Origin: Sulfurimonadaceae bacterium
GTDB taxonomy: Bacteria > Campylobacterota > Campylobacteria > Campylobacterales > Sulfurimonadaceae
Assembly (NCBI GenBank): GCA_016744575.1
Contig: JADGEC010000004.1
Coordinates: 1 to 64,000 of the forward strand
Direction: 5' to 3'
Length of the DNA stretch: 64,000 nt
Shown here: piece by piece, positions 9,260-18,144 of the stretch
Position numbering within the stretch: position 1 is the first letter of the stretch
Layout of the letters: each line of letters begins with the position of its first letter
Position numbers and translations under genes: made by a program
The notes under the pieces: model-generated
Told to the model about the DNA's origin: nothing
What the model saw: only the letters and a program-made list of their open reading frames with translations
Databases searched by the model: none

Positions 9260-9291
9260 CGTGAGAATATAAAGAATACCTTGAGCGGTGT

Positions 9292-9942
9292 CTATTTAGA
9301 AAAGTATCCTAGAAATGACTCACCAGCACGTAGGTCATCACCTGCTTTAACAGAAAGCACACTACTCTCAGGTAGATAAAGGGTATGTGTACCTTTGACT
9401 AGGAGACCATATCTGGCACCTTGTCTGAGCTTCTGATCAGTAGAGATAGTCAAGGAGATACTATCAGGGCTCTGCGCTAATAGATGTTCTACTACGACCT
9501 TATGCCCTTGCTCATCACTTAAGCTCATGATAGCCATCTCATTAAGCTCACGTGCCTTATCCCTCTTCAGAGAGAGTCTTATGCCGTGACGATGATCAAG
9601 CTTTTCGACTGTAGCATCAATAGGCATACGAAGCAGTGAGGTGTCAAAGCAGCCTGATCGAATGGTTATCTTTTGACAGACACCATCCATCTCTGGACAA
9701 CTATCGACTGTCTCTACAGCGCTTATTTTTCCATCGACAGGCGAGACAATACTGCTTTTCTGATACTCAGGGACATTACGCTCCGGGTTACGGTAGAGAT
9801 AGGCTGAAGCGATAAATATGACTACGGACAGGTTTTGCAGTAAGTCGATATCCATCAAAGCAAATAAGATGTATGCTCCCGCAGATCCGAGAAGGTATTT
9901 CCACCCTTCCTGTGCGATGATGAAGCTGTTATTACTCTGCAT
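9292..9942 (-). CDS. phosphatidylserine-decarboxylase-like membrane protein, catalytic Ser replaced
   Basis: A 216-residue protein of the short PSD/archaetidylserine decarboxylase type. It has N-terminal hydrophobic segments, the SPVDGKI motif (about residues 67-73), and the C-terminal pattern YLPE...VKAGDDLRAGE. True enzymes cleave themselves at the Ser of an FGSR-type motif to make a pyruvoyl group; here the aligned motif reads VKGTH (Thr185). It may therefore be inactive or unusual. The start is ATG 9942, overlapping the ftsH stop by 11 bp; the frame upstream lies inside ftsH. In Campylobacter a similar gene follows ftsH and precedes pssA, but no pssA is adjacent here. Confidence 0.75.
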   Translation of the reverse strand: MQSNNSFIIAQEGWKYLLGSAGAYILFALMDIDLLQNLSVVIFIASAYLYRNPERNVPEYQKSSIVSPVDGKISAVETVDSCPEMDGVCQKITIRSGCFDTSLLRMPIDATVEKLDHRHGIRLSLKRDKARELNEMAIMSLSDEQGHKVVVEHLLAQSPDSISLTISTDQKLRQGARYGLLVKGTHTLYLPESSVLSVKAGDDLRAGESFLGYFSK

Positions 9943-11923
9943 CGTCTGTAGAAGCCTTTGCTTCTTTCGCTTTATCCTGTTTTGCCTCTTCTTCAAGGTC
10001 TGCAGTGATCGGATTAGATACCGGTTGAAGTTTGCTCTCCAGTCCGTTCTCCTGCTCATAGGCTTCGATGATATCACGCACCTGCTGTCCACTGATGTTC
10101 TCTTTTGCATACAGAAGTGTCACGATGTTCTCTATAGCGTCACGATACTCTTCCAGACGTGCTTTGACAGTATCGTAATGTTCTGCAAGCGTATCCTTGA
10201 TATAGGCATCCATATCCTGGGCCATCTTCTCGCTATATTCACGTGGTTGCTGCATACCTCCGCCGCCCAAAAACGAACTTCGCTGCTTCTCAAGTACCAT
10301 CAATCCTGCTACATCGCTCATCCCGTAGACCTGCACCATCGACTTGATGATATCTGTCGCACGTTCAAGGTCATTACCTGCACCCGTAGAGATCTCATTG
10401 AAAAAGACCTCTTCAGCCGCACGTCCGCCAAGCAGTACATCTACCTCTGCCATAAGCTCATACTTCTGGGCAAGATATTTGTTCTCTTCCGGAGCATTAA
10501 GTGTATATCCTAGTGCCGCCAGTCCACGTGGGACGATAGAGACCTTAGAGACACGTTTCGCGCCATCGGTCGTCTCAGCAAGTAGTGCATGACCACTCTC
10601 ATGATAAGCGACTATCCTCTTCTCTTTTTCGTTGATACGTCGGCTCTTTTTTGCAAGACCGGCGATAGCTCGCTCTACAGACTCACGCAAGTCATTCTGC
10701 TTGACTGTCTTTTGACTGTTCCGTCCTGCCAGCAGGGCCGCTTCATTGATGATATTTGCCAGATCTGCACCAGCTAGACCTGCTGTCAGACGAGCGATCT
10801 CTATCAGATCGACATCATCATCGATCTTCACCCCTTTGACGTGGACCTTCAGTATCTCAATACGTCCCTCGAAATCCGGTTTATCGACAAGGACCTGACG
10901 GTCAAAACGACCAGGTCGCAACAACGCAGGGTCAAGGACTTCCGGACGGTTTGTCGCTGCAAGGATGATGATCGGTACATCTGTACTGAAACCATCCATC
11001 TCCGCAAGCAGCTGATTAAGTGTCTGCTCACGCTCATCATTACCACCCATCATACCGCCTGCCGCACGACTCTTTCCGATGGCATCGATCTCATCGATGA
11101 AGATGATCGAAGGAGCATCTTTTTTCGCCTGCTCAAACAGGTCCCGTACACGGGCTGCACCAACACCTACAAACATCTCTATAAAGCTTGAACCTGAGAC
11201 TGAGAAGAATGGGACATCGGCTTCACCGGCAACTGCTTTTGCAAGTAGGGTCTTACCCGTACCAGGACTACCGACTAGCAGTACGCCCTTAGGTATCTTC
11301 GCTCCCAGTTCGACGTAACGCTCAGGGAACTTAAGGAAATCGACGATCTCGAGGACCTCCTCTTTTGCCTCTTGTGCACCAGCGACATCATCAAACTTCG
11401 TATTTGGTTTCTCCGAGTTTATGAGTTTCTTGGATTGACCCATGCCCAGCATACCGCCACCCATGTTCTTCTGCATCCGTCCGGCAAAGAACATCCAGAT
11501 ACCGATGATGATCAGAAATGGCAATAACCATCCAAACATCTCTGTAAACCAGTTCGTCTCCGAGAAACCACTGTAGTCTATTTCGTTCTTATCCAATGTC
11601 TCGATAAGTGAAGCATCATGACCGACCATTCTCGCGGTGTAGATAGTCTGACGGCCATCGACCGTACTGAAGGCACGGACGAAGTTCTGTCCTATCGCGA
11701 CCTTCTCGACCTCTTTGTTCTCGACCATCTTCTTCAGATCAGCATAACTGATCTCCTGATTACGAGCACTGCTCGATGTCCCAGCCATCTGATTACCCAG
11801 ACCACCCTCTTCACCGATCATGGTCTTAAAGATCAGGATTATCACTATAGAGAAGATCGCAAACGTGATCAACGGGTTTTTATTAAAGAAATTGTTGTTG
11901 TTTTTGTTATCAGGATCGTTCAT
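9932..11923 (-). CDS. ftsH: ATP-dependent zinc metalloprotease FtsH
   Basis: A 663-residue inner-membrane AAA+ protease that degrades damaged membrane proteins and regulatory substrates. Two transmembrane helices flank a periplasmic domain in the first 150 residues. The AAA module has Walker A GSPGTGKT, Walker [12 protein letters not shown] and the arginine-rich [18 protein letters not shown] region. The protease domain carries the zinc motif HESGH. The start codon overlaps the prmA stop (ATGA), so it belongs to the cheY-prmA-ftsH-PSD-like operon. The C-terminal tail is acidic and lysine-rich. Confidence 0.97.
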   Translation of the reverse strand: MNDPDNKNNNNFFNKNPLITFAIFSIVIILIFKTMIGEEGGLGNQMAGTSSSARNQEISYADLKKMVENKEVEKVAIGQNFVRAFSTVDGRQTIYTARMVGHDASLIETLDKNEIDYSGFSETNWFTEMFGWLLPFLIIIGIWMFFAGRMQKNMGGGMLGMGQSKKLINSEKPNTKFDDVAGAQEAKEEVLEIVDFLKFPERYVELGAKIPKGVLLVGSPGTGKTLLAKAVAGEADVPFFSVSGSSFIEMFVGVGAARVRDLFEQAKKDAPSIIFIDEIDAIGKSRAAGGMMGGNDEREQTLNQLLAEMDGFSTDVPIIILAATNRPEVLDPALLRPGRFDRQVLVDKPDFEGRIEILKVHVKGVKIDDDVDLIEIARLTAGLAGADLANIINEAALLAGRNSQKTVKQNDLRESVERAIAGLAKKSRRINEKEKRIVAYHESGHALLAETTDGAKRVSKVSIVPRGLAALGYTLNAPEENKYLAQKYELMAEVDVLLGGRAAEEVFFNEISTGAGNDLERATDIIKSMVQVYGMSDVAGLMVLEKQRSSFLGGGGMQQPREYSEKMAQDMDAYIKDTLAEHYDTVKARLEEYRDAIENIVTLLYAKENISGQQVRDIIEAYEQENGLESKLQPVSNPITADLEEEAKQDKAKEAKASTDDAE

Positions 11924-12762
11924 CCAGTATTTCCTTCTTTACTTTTTACGACTAAAGTTACCCACTCGTCTTGCGCAATGCGTTCGAGTAGTTCCATATC
12001 TGCAAAAGTTTTTAGTACTTTATCTTCATATTTATCCAAGATGCCTGAGAGTATCAGCACACCTTCAGATCTAAGTGCATGTTTAAGGTCGTAGGCGATC
12101 ATCACCAGGACATCTGCGACTATATTGGCTATGACCACATCATAACTTCTGTTACGCTGAGTGATCGAACCTTCCCATACCCGCTCAAACAAGACACTGT
12201 TCTCTTGCGCATTATGTATCGTGTTAGAGACTGAGACAGGGTCGGTATCACATGCATCGACCACTGCCCCCTTTTTAATAGCTGCAATACCCAGTATACC
12301 GCTTCCGCTACCGACATCGACAGCTATCTGTCCTGCTTGTACATAGGTATCAATAGCTCGAAGGCATGACGCGGTAGTAGGATGATGCCCGGTACCAAAC
12401 GCCAGTGCCGGGTCAAGTGCTATGTTCAGAGCACCCTCTTTAGGTGCTTCCCAGCTGGGATGGATGTAAAAAGGTGCGATCTCCACGGGAGATATCGCCT
12501 CTTGATACTTTCGTACCCAGTCTTCGTTCTTCTCTTTACCGAGTCTCAACTCAAGGTCGATCTCCTCTGAGAGTGCTTTCTGAAGTGCTTCATTGAACTG
12601 TTCAAGACCCCATGCGATGGTATCGAGCTCCTCTTCACTGCGAACAATGAAACCATCCCCCGTCTCTTCAAAGCCGATAGGCAGTGTATCGGCAAGGAAA
12701 TCGCTAAAAAGTGCATGCTGAGAAGAGGGTCTGACAGTAAGTGTATAGTAGTACTCTTGCAT
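11920..12762 (-). CDS. prmA: ribosomal protein L11 methyltransferase PrmA
   Basis: A 280-residue SAM-dependent methyltransferase that methylates ribosomal protein L11. The family signature LAFGTGHHPTT and the SAM-binding motif VDVGSGSGILGIAA are present, followed by VIANIVADVL, the NxxA-like active-site region. The start overlaps the cheY stop by one base and its stop overlaps the ftsH start by 4 bp, giving a tightly coupled operon. Confidence 0.95.
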   Translation of the reverse strand: MQEYYYTLTVRPSSQHALFSDFLADTLPIGFEETGDGFIVRSEEELDTIAWGLEQFNEALQKALSEEIDLELRLGKEKNEDWVRKYQEAISPVEIAPFYIHPSWEAPKEGALNIALDPALAFGTGHHPTTASCLRAIDTYVQAGQIAVDVGSGSGILGIAAIKKGAVVDACDTDPVSVSNTIHNAQENSVLFERVWEGSITQRNRSYDVVIANIVADVLVMIAYDLKHALRSEGVLILSGILDKYEDKVLKTFADMELLERIAQDEWVTLVVKSKEGNTG

Positions 12763-13136
12763 TATTCCTCGGAACCGAGAACTGCACCGAGCTTCTCTTT
12801 AAGTACCTGAGGAGTAAAAGGTTTTACGATATAGTTATTTACACCGGCTTTAAGTGCTGTGATCACTTCAGCTTTACCACCTTCTGTCGTCACCATGATG
12901 ATAGGTAAGTCCACAAAACGTTCATCTGCACGGACTTTCTGCACAAGCTCCAGACCATTCATCTCTGGCATGTTCCAGTCTGTGATCAACATCCCTGTGT
13001 CAGGATTGGCATCGAGCACTTCCCAGCCTTTGACACCATCTTCACCTTCATGAATATCTGAGTATCCAAGACGGACCAAAGTATTTTTGATAATGCGTCG
13101 CATCGTCGAGCTATCGTCAACAACTATTAGTTTCAA
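12762..13136 (-). CDS. cheY: chemotaxis response regulator CheY
   Basis: A 124-residue single-domain receiver. The acidic pair (VVDDSSTMRR), the phospho-accepting Asp in LITDWNMPEMNG, the Thr of MVTTEGG and the Lys of YIVKPFTP are all in place. Phosphorylated by CheA, it would bind FliM and switch flagellar rotation, consistent with the fliF-G-H genes elsewhere in the window. It is the first gene of the cheY-prmA-ftsH cluster and is preceded by an 82-nt AT-rich gap that should hold the promoter. Confidence 0.95.
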   Translation of the reverse strand: MKLIVVDDSSTMRRIIKNTLVRLGYSDIHEGEDGVKGWEVLDANPDTGMLITDWNMPEMNGLELVQKVRADERFVDLPIIMVTTEGGKAEVITALKAGVNNYIVKPFTPQVLKEKLGAVLGSEE

Positions 13137-13218
13137 ACCGCATCCTTTTATCTATAGTAAATTATGACAGATAATAACAAAAAGTACATTGTACTTACTT
13201 TAAAAGCCACTCTGCTTG

Positions 13219-13923
13219 CTAATTCGCCAGCGCCGCCTTAAGGTCGATGGTACCCTCATAATATGCTTTACCGACAATGACACCGGTGATCTCTCCAGTC
13301 GCTTTCAACGCCACGATATCACTCATGTCCTTAACACCTCCGCTAGCGATAGTAGCAATACCACTAGCCCTTGCAACGTCTAGTGTAAAATTGACATTGA
13401 CACCGGTCAGCATACCGTCTCTGCCTACATCAGTACAGATTATCGCTTCCACACCAGCATCAGCATAAGCACGTGCAAGATCAGTGGCTTTCATCTCACT
13501 CACTTCACCCCACCCTTCAACAGCCACATAACCATCAATAGCATCGATACCGACGACGACTGGGTATTTAGCTGCCATCGCTTTGACGAATTCGGGGTCT
13601 TTCACAGCAATAGACCCGAGGATCACTCGGTCTATTCCCATCTCCAGGTAACGTTTGATGGTCGCCTCGTCACGAATACCACCGCCTAGTTCAAGCTTGA
13701 CACTGCAATTGGCACGGATCTTGACGATCTGGTCATGATTGACCGGTTCTCCTGCAAAAGCACCATTAAGGTCGACGAGATGTACCCATTCGGCTCCCAT
13801 CGCTTCAAAACTCTTTACAAGTTCCCATGGTTCATCAGAGTAGATCTTAGCACTCTCCATCAAGCCTTTGCTTAAACGTACGGCTTTGCCATCTTTTAGG
13901 TCTATCGCGGGAAATATTGTCAT
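13219..13923 (-). CDS. hisA: HisA, ProFAR isomerase of histidine biosynthesis
   Basis: A 234-residue TIM barrel. It carries out the Amadori rearrangement of ProFAR to PRFAR, step 4 of histidine synthesis. Diagnostic segments are [14 protein letters not shown] with the first catalytic Asp, LGGGIRD, and [12 protein letters not shown] with the second Asp. ATG 13923 is preferred over ATG 13929 because AGGA then sits 7 nt upstream. It lies 3' of hisH in the same direction, so the two are co-transcribed. Confidence 0.96.
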   Translation of the reverse strand: MTIFPAIDLKDGKAVRLSKGLMESAKIYSDEPWELVKSFEAMGAEWVHLVDLNGAFAGEPVNHDQIVKIRANCSVKLELGGGIRDEATIKRYLEMGIDRVILGSIAVKDPEFVKAMAAKYPVVVGIDAIDGYVAVEGWGEVSEMKATDLARAYADAGVEAIICTDVGRDGMLTGVNVNFTLDVARASGIATIASGGVKDMSDIVALKATGEITGVIVGKAYYEGTIDLKAALAN

Positions 13924-13932
13924 TTTCATATC

Positions 13933-14544
13933 CTATAGTTCAATAAAGTTTTTCAGTATCTGAAGCCCGTTCTTATGGCTCTTTTCTGGGTGAGGTTGAA
14001 TACCCAATATATTATCGTGTGCGACGGCACTAGTGAAGCTGTAGCCGTATTCTGTCCTTCCAATCGTGTCAGAAGGCTCATCACAGACCGCATGGAATGA
14101 GTGGACGAAGTAAAGATAGTGTTCGTCATCAAGTCCGTTGAAAAGAGCATGCTCTTTTGTGAACATACGGTTCCAGCCCATGTGCGGTACCTTGAGAGGA
14201 TGATCGAACTTTTTAGTATCGAAGGCTTGTACATGCCCTTTGACAAGGCCCAGACCTTTATGCTCTCCAAACTCCTGACTTGATTCGAAGAGAAGCTGCA
14301 TACCCAGGCAGATACCCAGCATATAGTTCCCGCTCTTCGCATACTTTCGTAAGGCCTCACTCATATCACGCTCATCGAGATGTTCCATCGCATCACCAAA
14401 AGCACCTACACCAGGCAAGATCAGCTTCTCATATTTACTGAAGTTAGCCGGGTCACTCTCTACGACTGTCTCCTCACCCAGGAGTCCAAATGCATTTCTG
14501 ACACTTGCCAGGTTTCCCATGTTGTAATCAACGATCCCTATCAT
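13933..14544 (-). CDS. hisH: imidazole glycerol phosphate synthase subunit HisH
   Basis: A 203-residue class I glutamine amidotransferase. It supplies ammonia to HisF to make imidazole glycerol phosphate and AICAR. The catalytic triad is visible: Cys in LGICLGMQLLF, and His and Glu in GIQPHPEKS. The oxyanion region PGVGAFGDAM is also present. hisA follows directly; hisF is not in the window. Confidence 0.96.
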   Translation of the reverse strand: MIGIVDYNMGNLASVRNAFGLLGEETVVESDPANFSKYEKLILPGVGAFGDAMEHLDERDMSEALRKYAKSGNYMLGICLGMQLLFESSQEFGEHKGLGLVKGHVQAFDTKKFDHPLKVPHMGWNRMFTKEHALFNGLDDEHYLYFVHSFHAVCDEPSDTIGRTEYGYSFTSAVAHDNILGIQPHPEKSHKNGLQILKNFIEL

Positions 14545-14568
14545 ACATACCTTTGCTTACTGACTGGC

Positions 14569-15471
14569 TCAATCTCCAGCCTTTCTTGTGAATTTTATAT
14601 AGACAGCCATCCCCAACAGCAGCACCCCTACTCCGCCTATAAGATAGATGGCGTTGAGCAGCTTTGCCGGATCGGTCATAGCGAACTTAAAGACCAGCAT
14701 CAACGCTTCTATAGAGAGTGCGATGACGATAGAACCTAAAAAGCGGATCATGGTCCTGTGCACATCATTCGCCTTGTTCTGTTCCGCCCGTCCCAGTACC
14801 TCTTCTTCTATCAGCGTCTTGGAGAGGTCAAAGATCGCCAGCGCCAGAGTCAAAAGGATCGTCGCCTCAAAAATGGCCTCGATCTCAATATGGCGAAAAT
14901 CCAGTCCATGTCCCATAAACTCCTGGAGTCCCTTGACAAAAAGGAGCAGTGCCACCGCAGCTAAGACAACAGCAAACAGCGCATAAGTCAATTCAAAGAA
15001 ACGGCCTGTCCATGTATCTATAGCCATCGGATGTGCGATATGCAGGACCTCTGCCAACGGGATATCAAGACAAGCCACATAGATGACCTCACCATTCTCA
15101 TCAAAGATCGGCTGTGAAGCCGTTACCGTCAGCTCTTGCGAGATCAACGATGGGTAAGGATCCGTCACTGTACATCGTTTCTCTTTGACTGCCCGGTAGT
15201 AGTAGGCCCTATCTGCGTACGATGCACCTGTCGCCTCGTCCTTTTCTCCACCAGGAAGATAGGTCGGTGTGATCTTCACTCCGTTCTTATCGAGCAGATA
15301 AGTACCTTCGCACTTGCGAAGCTCTGCGGTGATCTTACGCATCTTTCCCATCACCGCATCAGCTGTGATCTCAGGAAGCCGGTTCGGAAGGTTCTCCGAA
15401 AAGATGTGGCAGAAGTAGGCCCGTGCGTTTGTACGAACCTCTGAGAACTGCTGTATCTGACGTATTATCAT
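14569..15471 (-). CDS. Cache/PDC sensor-domain membrane protein without output domain
   Basis: A 300-residue protein. The N-terminal half (about residues 1-165) looks like a PDC/Cache ligand-sensing domain, with features such as YYYRAVKEKRCTVTDPYPSLI and VYVACLDIPL. About four hydrophobic segments follow (WTGRFFELTYALFAVVLAAV onward). No HAMP, kinase, GGDEF or methyl-accepting domain is visible. The start ATG 15471 has AAGGA 8 nt upstream. It could sense a small molecule and signal through a partner, but the role is unknown. It has its own promoter region (15514-15537). Confidence 0.7.
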   Translation of the reverse strand: MIIRQIQQFSEVRTNARAYFCHIFSENLPNRLPEITADAVMGKMRKITAELRKCEGTYLLDKNGVKITPTYLPGGEKDEATGASYADRAYYYRAVKEKRCTVTDPYPSLISQELTVTASQPIFDENGEVIYVACLDIPLAEVLHIAHPMAIDTWTGRFFELTYALFAVVLAAVALLLFVKGLQEFMGHGLDFRHIEIEAIFEATILLTLALAIFDLSKTLIEEEVLGRAEQNKANDVHRTMIRFLGSIVIALSIEALMLVFKFAMTDPAKLLNAIYLIGGVGVLLLGMAVYIKFTRKAGD

Positions 15472-15492
15472 GCTGTTAGTCCTTAAAGAGGC

Positions 15493-15537
15493 CTTCCATA
15501 AAGTGGAAGCACCAGTATAATTTTTTATGATTATACT
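15493..15537 (-). promoter_or_regulatory. symmetric -10 region and leader hairpin of the Cache-protein gene
   Basis: AGTATAAT (15514-15521) and ATTATACT (15530-15537) form a perfect 8-bp inverted repeat, so a TATAAT box exists on both strands. Between it and the minus-strand ATG lies a hairpin, CTTCCA (15493-15498) with TGGAAG (15504-15509), within the mRNA leader. Confidence 0.5.
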
Positions 15538-15677
15538 GCGAACTCATCGCTTTTATACCAATACCATAGTACTTTTATAAACAACCTGTCTAAAGATGCT
15601 TTTCTTATACAAAACAGCTGTTTAGATGTCGCGATTATAGCTAACCCTTTGTCTGACATAGATTAAAAGTGCCTCGC

Positions 15678-15683
15678 TATAAT
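15678..15683 (+). promoter_or_regulatory. -10 box for the LpxL-type acyltransferase gene
   Basis: TATAAT 32 nt before the TTG start; GAGGAG at 15705-15710 is the Shine-Dalgarno. Confidence 0.6.
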
Positions 15684-15715
15684 GTTATTATTAAGATTAT
15701 AGATGAGGAGAGGCT

Positions 15716-16600
15716 TTGATCGGATTTTACTTCTACTTGTTCATCGAAAAAGTCCTAATGTTTTTACCACGTAGCTTCCGTAAAGCCTTTTTCATCGGCT
15801 TAGCCGATCTTGCATATCTCATCGATAAGAAGCACCGTAAAGTCATCTCACAAAACCTTCATTTTGCACTGGCTAAGAGCTGTTCAACTCAAGAAGAGAA
15901 AAAGATCAGCCGTTACTGCTACCGTAATCTACTGATGGCGCTTCTGCAAGTGATGGAGAGTAGGTATCTGAGTAAAAAAGAGCTTGGAGAGATGGTAGAG
16001 TTTAAGAACAGGGACATCCTCGAAGATGCCTTACAAAAAGATCGACCCATCATCTTTATCTCCGCGCACTATGGCAACTGGGAACTTGGCGCGACCGCAT
16101 TAAGTGCGGTGTTCACACCGACCGTCGCCATCTATAAAAGACTTAACAATCCCTATTTTGAGAAATATCTTCTTGATGCCCGTTCACGCTTTGATATGAA
16201 GATGGTGGAAAAACGCGGTGCGATCAAACATCTGACACGTGCTGTAAAAAAAAGAACTGCTATCTCCTTGATGATCGACCAGAACACTAATAAACGTGAC
16301 GGCATCATCGTAAAGTTCTTTGGTAAAGATGCCAGACAGACAGCTGCTCCTGCCTTTCTAGGCAGAAAGTATGATGCACTGATCATTCCTCTGTTTATGA
16401 CCGATCCTGACGCTAAACGACCTGTCATCACCTTTTATGAGCCTATAGAGGTCGAGAAGACAGATGATGCCGCAGCAGATATCTTAAAAGCGACACAGGC
16501 ACAGGCTGACCTACTTGAGAAAGTGATAAGAGATAAACCGAAGGGGTGGTTCTGGTGCCACCGTCGATGGAAGACAGAACATCCAGAGATCTATAGATAG
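15716..16600 (+). CDS. lipid A biosynthesis lauroyl (late) acyltransferase, LpxL/HtrB type
   Basis: A 294-residue inner-membrane acyltransferase of the LpxL/LpxM family, which adds secondary acyl chains to Kdo-lipid A. The catalytic HxxxxE-type motif is visible as SAHYGNWELG. Other family features are the N-terminal hydrophobic anchor and the FWCHRRWK-type C-terminus. The start codon is TTG, supported by GAGGAG 5 nt upstream and a TATAAT box. The gene stands alone between divergent and convergent neighbours. Confidence 0.9.
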   Translation: MIGFYFYLFIEKVLMFLPRSFRKAFFIGLADLAYLIDKKHRKVISQNLHFALAKSCSTQEEKKISRYCYRNLLMALLQVMESRYLSKKELGEMVEFKNRDILEDALQKDRPIIFISAHYGNWELGATALSAVFTPTVAIYKRLNNPYFEKYLLDARSRFDMKMVEKRGAIKHLTRAVKKRTAISLMIDQNTNKRDGIIVKFFGKDARQTAAPAFLGRKYDALIIPLFMTDPDAKRPVITFYEPIEVEKTDDAAADILKATQAQADLLEKVIRDKPKGWFWCHRRWKTEHPEIYR

Positions 16601-16666
16601 ACAGAGCCTCACTACCATCAAGTCAAAAAGAGTTGTTCGTTTGGCGTCTTGACCTAATCGTGATGT

Positions 16667-17359
16667 CTACTTGGACAACTCGTCATAGCGTCTCTGTAAC
16701 TGCATATAAAGTTCTCTGGGCTTAAGCTCATCGCCACTCTCTTCCCAGATACGTTTCATGACAATATTGTCCTCTATGCCATCATACACTTTTATGTATG
16801 TACCCTCTTTATAACCATTGTCCTGTCTAAACTGGTTTAAGATGTTCTTGCCAACATAAAGACGATAGAGTGAGGTAAGGTTCAGACCAGACATCCGCAC
16901 AAGCTCAAAGAAGTTTCGCATCACCGGTTCAAGATGAAATGGTCCATGTTTAAGAGAGTCAAACATCAACTCCTCTACTTTTGTCATCACCACTTCTGGT
17001 TCAGCGAAAGATGCCTCGTCGGTAGCAAGTGCCCGGTAACTCGGCATCTGAGAGATCGTCAATGAGAGTTCATCGATGGAGCCACGAAAGTTCACAGTAG
17101 CATCCCGTAAGGCTTCACTCATGACAAAGTGCCAGACATCGACGACTTCGATCTTCATGTTATCCCAGTCTGGCTCATTACTTATACTTTTCCAGTGTTT
17201 CCAGGCAAAGGAATCGATCATCTCTGCACATTCCATATAAATACAGCGCTTCCAGTCGATGGACTTTCCGTTCTTGGTAACGCCCTTTTCCCAATCTTCA
17301 CCATTTGTCGAATCATTTAGCTGCTGCTGCAACTGCAGCATCTGAAGTACTTTGTCCAT
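16667..17359 (-). CDS. dut: dimeric dUTP diphosphatase
   Basis: A 230-residue all-alpha dUTPase of the dimeric (MazG-like) type found in Campylobacter, unrelated to trimeric Dut. It hydrolyses dUTP to dUMP, keeping uracil out of DNA and feeding thymidylate synthesis. The metal-binding motifs appear as YMECAEMIDSFAWKHWK and IEVVDVWHFVMSEAL. The length equals that of the Campylobacter enzyme. It is convergent with the acyltransferase gene. Confidence 0.92.
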   Translation of the reverse strand: MDKVLQMLQLQQQLNDSTNGEDWEKGVTKNGKSIDWKRCIYMECAEMIDSFAWKHWKSISNEPDWDNMKIEVVDVWHFVMSEALRDATVNFRGSIDELSLTISQMPSYRALATDEASFAEPEVVMTKVEELMFDSLKHGPFHLEPVMRNFFELVRMSGLNLTSLYRLYVGKNILNQFRQDNGYKEGTYIKVYDGIEDNIVMKRIWEESGDELKPRELYMQLQRRYDELSK

Positions 17360-17551
17360 TCTAAACCCTACTCTTGTTTTGATAACGCCATTTTACTGTA
17401 AAAACATCACTGAGAGCTAACGACACCAGTGATCTGATAAAGATGTCCCAGCCAAGCATTGGATACTATCGATACGATACTATAAAAAGTATCTTACTAT
17501 AGCATATAAAGAGCAAAGTCTTTCAAAAGCTCTGACTATGTAAAATCACAT

Positions 17552-17731
17552 ATGCAAAGAATCAACTGCCACCGATGTACTTACTATTTTGTCACCTGGG
17601 AGAAAAACAAGCCTCATGGCTGTAAAGCCTACGGTTTTAAATCCCAGTATATTCCATCCATCGTCGTCAAGCAGAGCAGCGGATCAGAGTGCACATTTTT
17701 CACTCTGAAGCCACGTCCCTCGACCAGTTAA
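17552..17731 (+). CDS. 59-aa Cys-rich conserved small protein
   Basis: A small ORF of 59 residues that standard length cut-offs miss. It reads MQRINCHRCTYYFVTWEKNK at the start, then HGCKAYGFKSQYIPS and a closing SSGSECTFF. Four cysteines (residues 6, 9, 24, 47) in a CxxC...C...C arrangement suggest a bound metal. From memory it matches a widespread small protein often labelled, without proof, as uracil-DNA glycosylase-related. Its 3' end overlaps the convergent flavoprotein gene by 32 bp. No Shine-Dalgarno is visible upstream. Confidence 0.75.
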   Translation: MQRINCHRCTYYFVTWEKNKPHGCKAYGFKSQYIPSIVVKQSSGSECTFFTLKPRPSTS

Positions 17732-18131
17732 GTTTTTTACCGAAGCCAAGGCGGTTATCGGTCAGTTTCATCGTCTGGGGAGTGATCACCCAAAGTGTCG
17801 GAGCCATGACTCTCGCATAAGGGAAGGCCTCGAAATAGTACTTTCCCAGACTCTTGTCAGCTTCACGCATCGTACCCTTGAACTGTAAGCCCTCTATCTT
17901 TCCTACAGCTTTCGTCTCAAGTACGATGCTACCAGCTATATTAGGATTTATCAGGATATTTTGCATATGTTCCGTCTTGGGATCGGAAGCTACGATAAAA
18001 AGCTGTTCTTCTCGAAGATAAGTGTAAAAGAGATTACATGATTGCGGGATATTGTCTCGTGATGTCGCCAGTGTCATGACATGATGAGCTGAGATAAAAA
18101 GTCCTATCTTAGAAAGTACATCAGCCATCAA
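17700..18131 (-). CDS. pyridoxamine-5'-phosphate-oxidase-like flavin-binding protein
   Basis: A 143-residue split-barrel protein of the PNPOx/YhbP type, a fold that binds FMN or related cofactors. Features are the N-terminal MTLATSRDNIPQSCNLFYTY strand pair and the LFIVASDPKTEHMQNI segment. It is too short and lacks the residues for a true PdxH. The substrate is unknown. It lies 13 nt after the basic DNA-binding protein gene and may be the last gene of the minus-strand NosL operon. Confidence 0.75.
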   Translation of the reverse strand: MMADVLSKIGLFISAHHVMTLATSRDNIPQSCNLFYTYLREEQLFIVASDPKTEHMQNILINPNIAGSIVLETKAVGKIEGLQFKGTMREADKSLGKYYFEAFPYARVMAPTLWVITPQTMKLTDNRLGFGKKLNWSRDVASE

Positions 18132-18144
18132 GCAGACTCATAAG

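Larger units (their letters stand above)
8978..9291. other. structured non-coding gap between convergent genes
   Basis: This 314-nt gap has no ORF of note but much self-complementarity. A 16-bp imperfect hairpin lies at 9012-9052. A nested set follows: ACACATC (9058-9064) with GATGTGT (9213-9219), ATAGCTTTC (9123-9131) with GAAAGCTAT (9200-9208), and AGAGCATA (9141-9148) with TATGCTCT (9153-9160). A further hairpin is at 9237-9259. The outer hairpins probably terminate the two convergent genes. The central nested part is unexplained and could be an RNA. Confidence 0.5.

Noticed and set aside
8978..9291. tRNA, 6S RNA or SRP RNA gene
   Set aside because: No T-loop, 6S bubble or SRP tetraloop pattern could be found on either strand.
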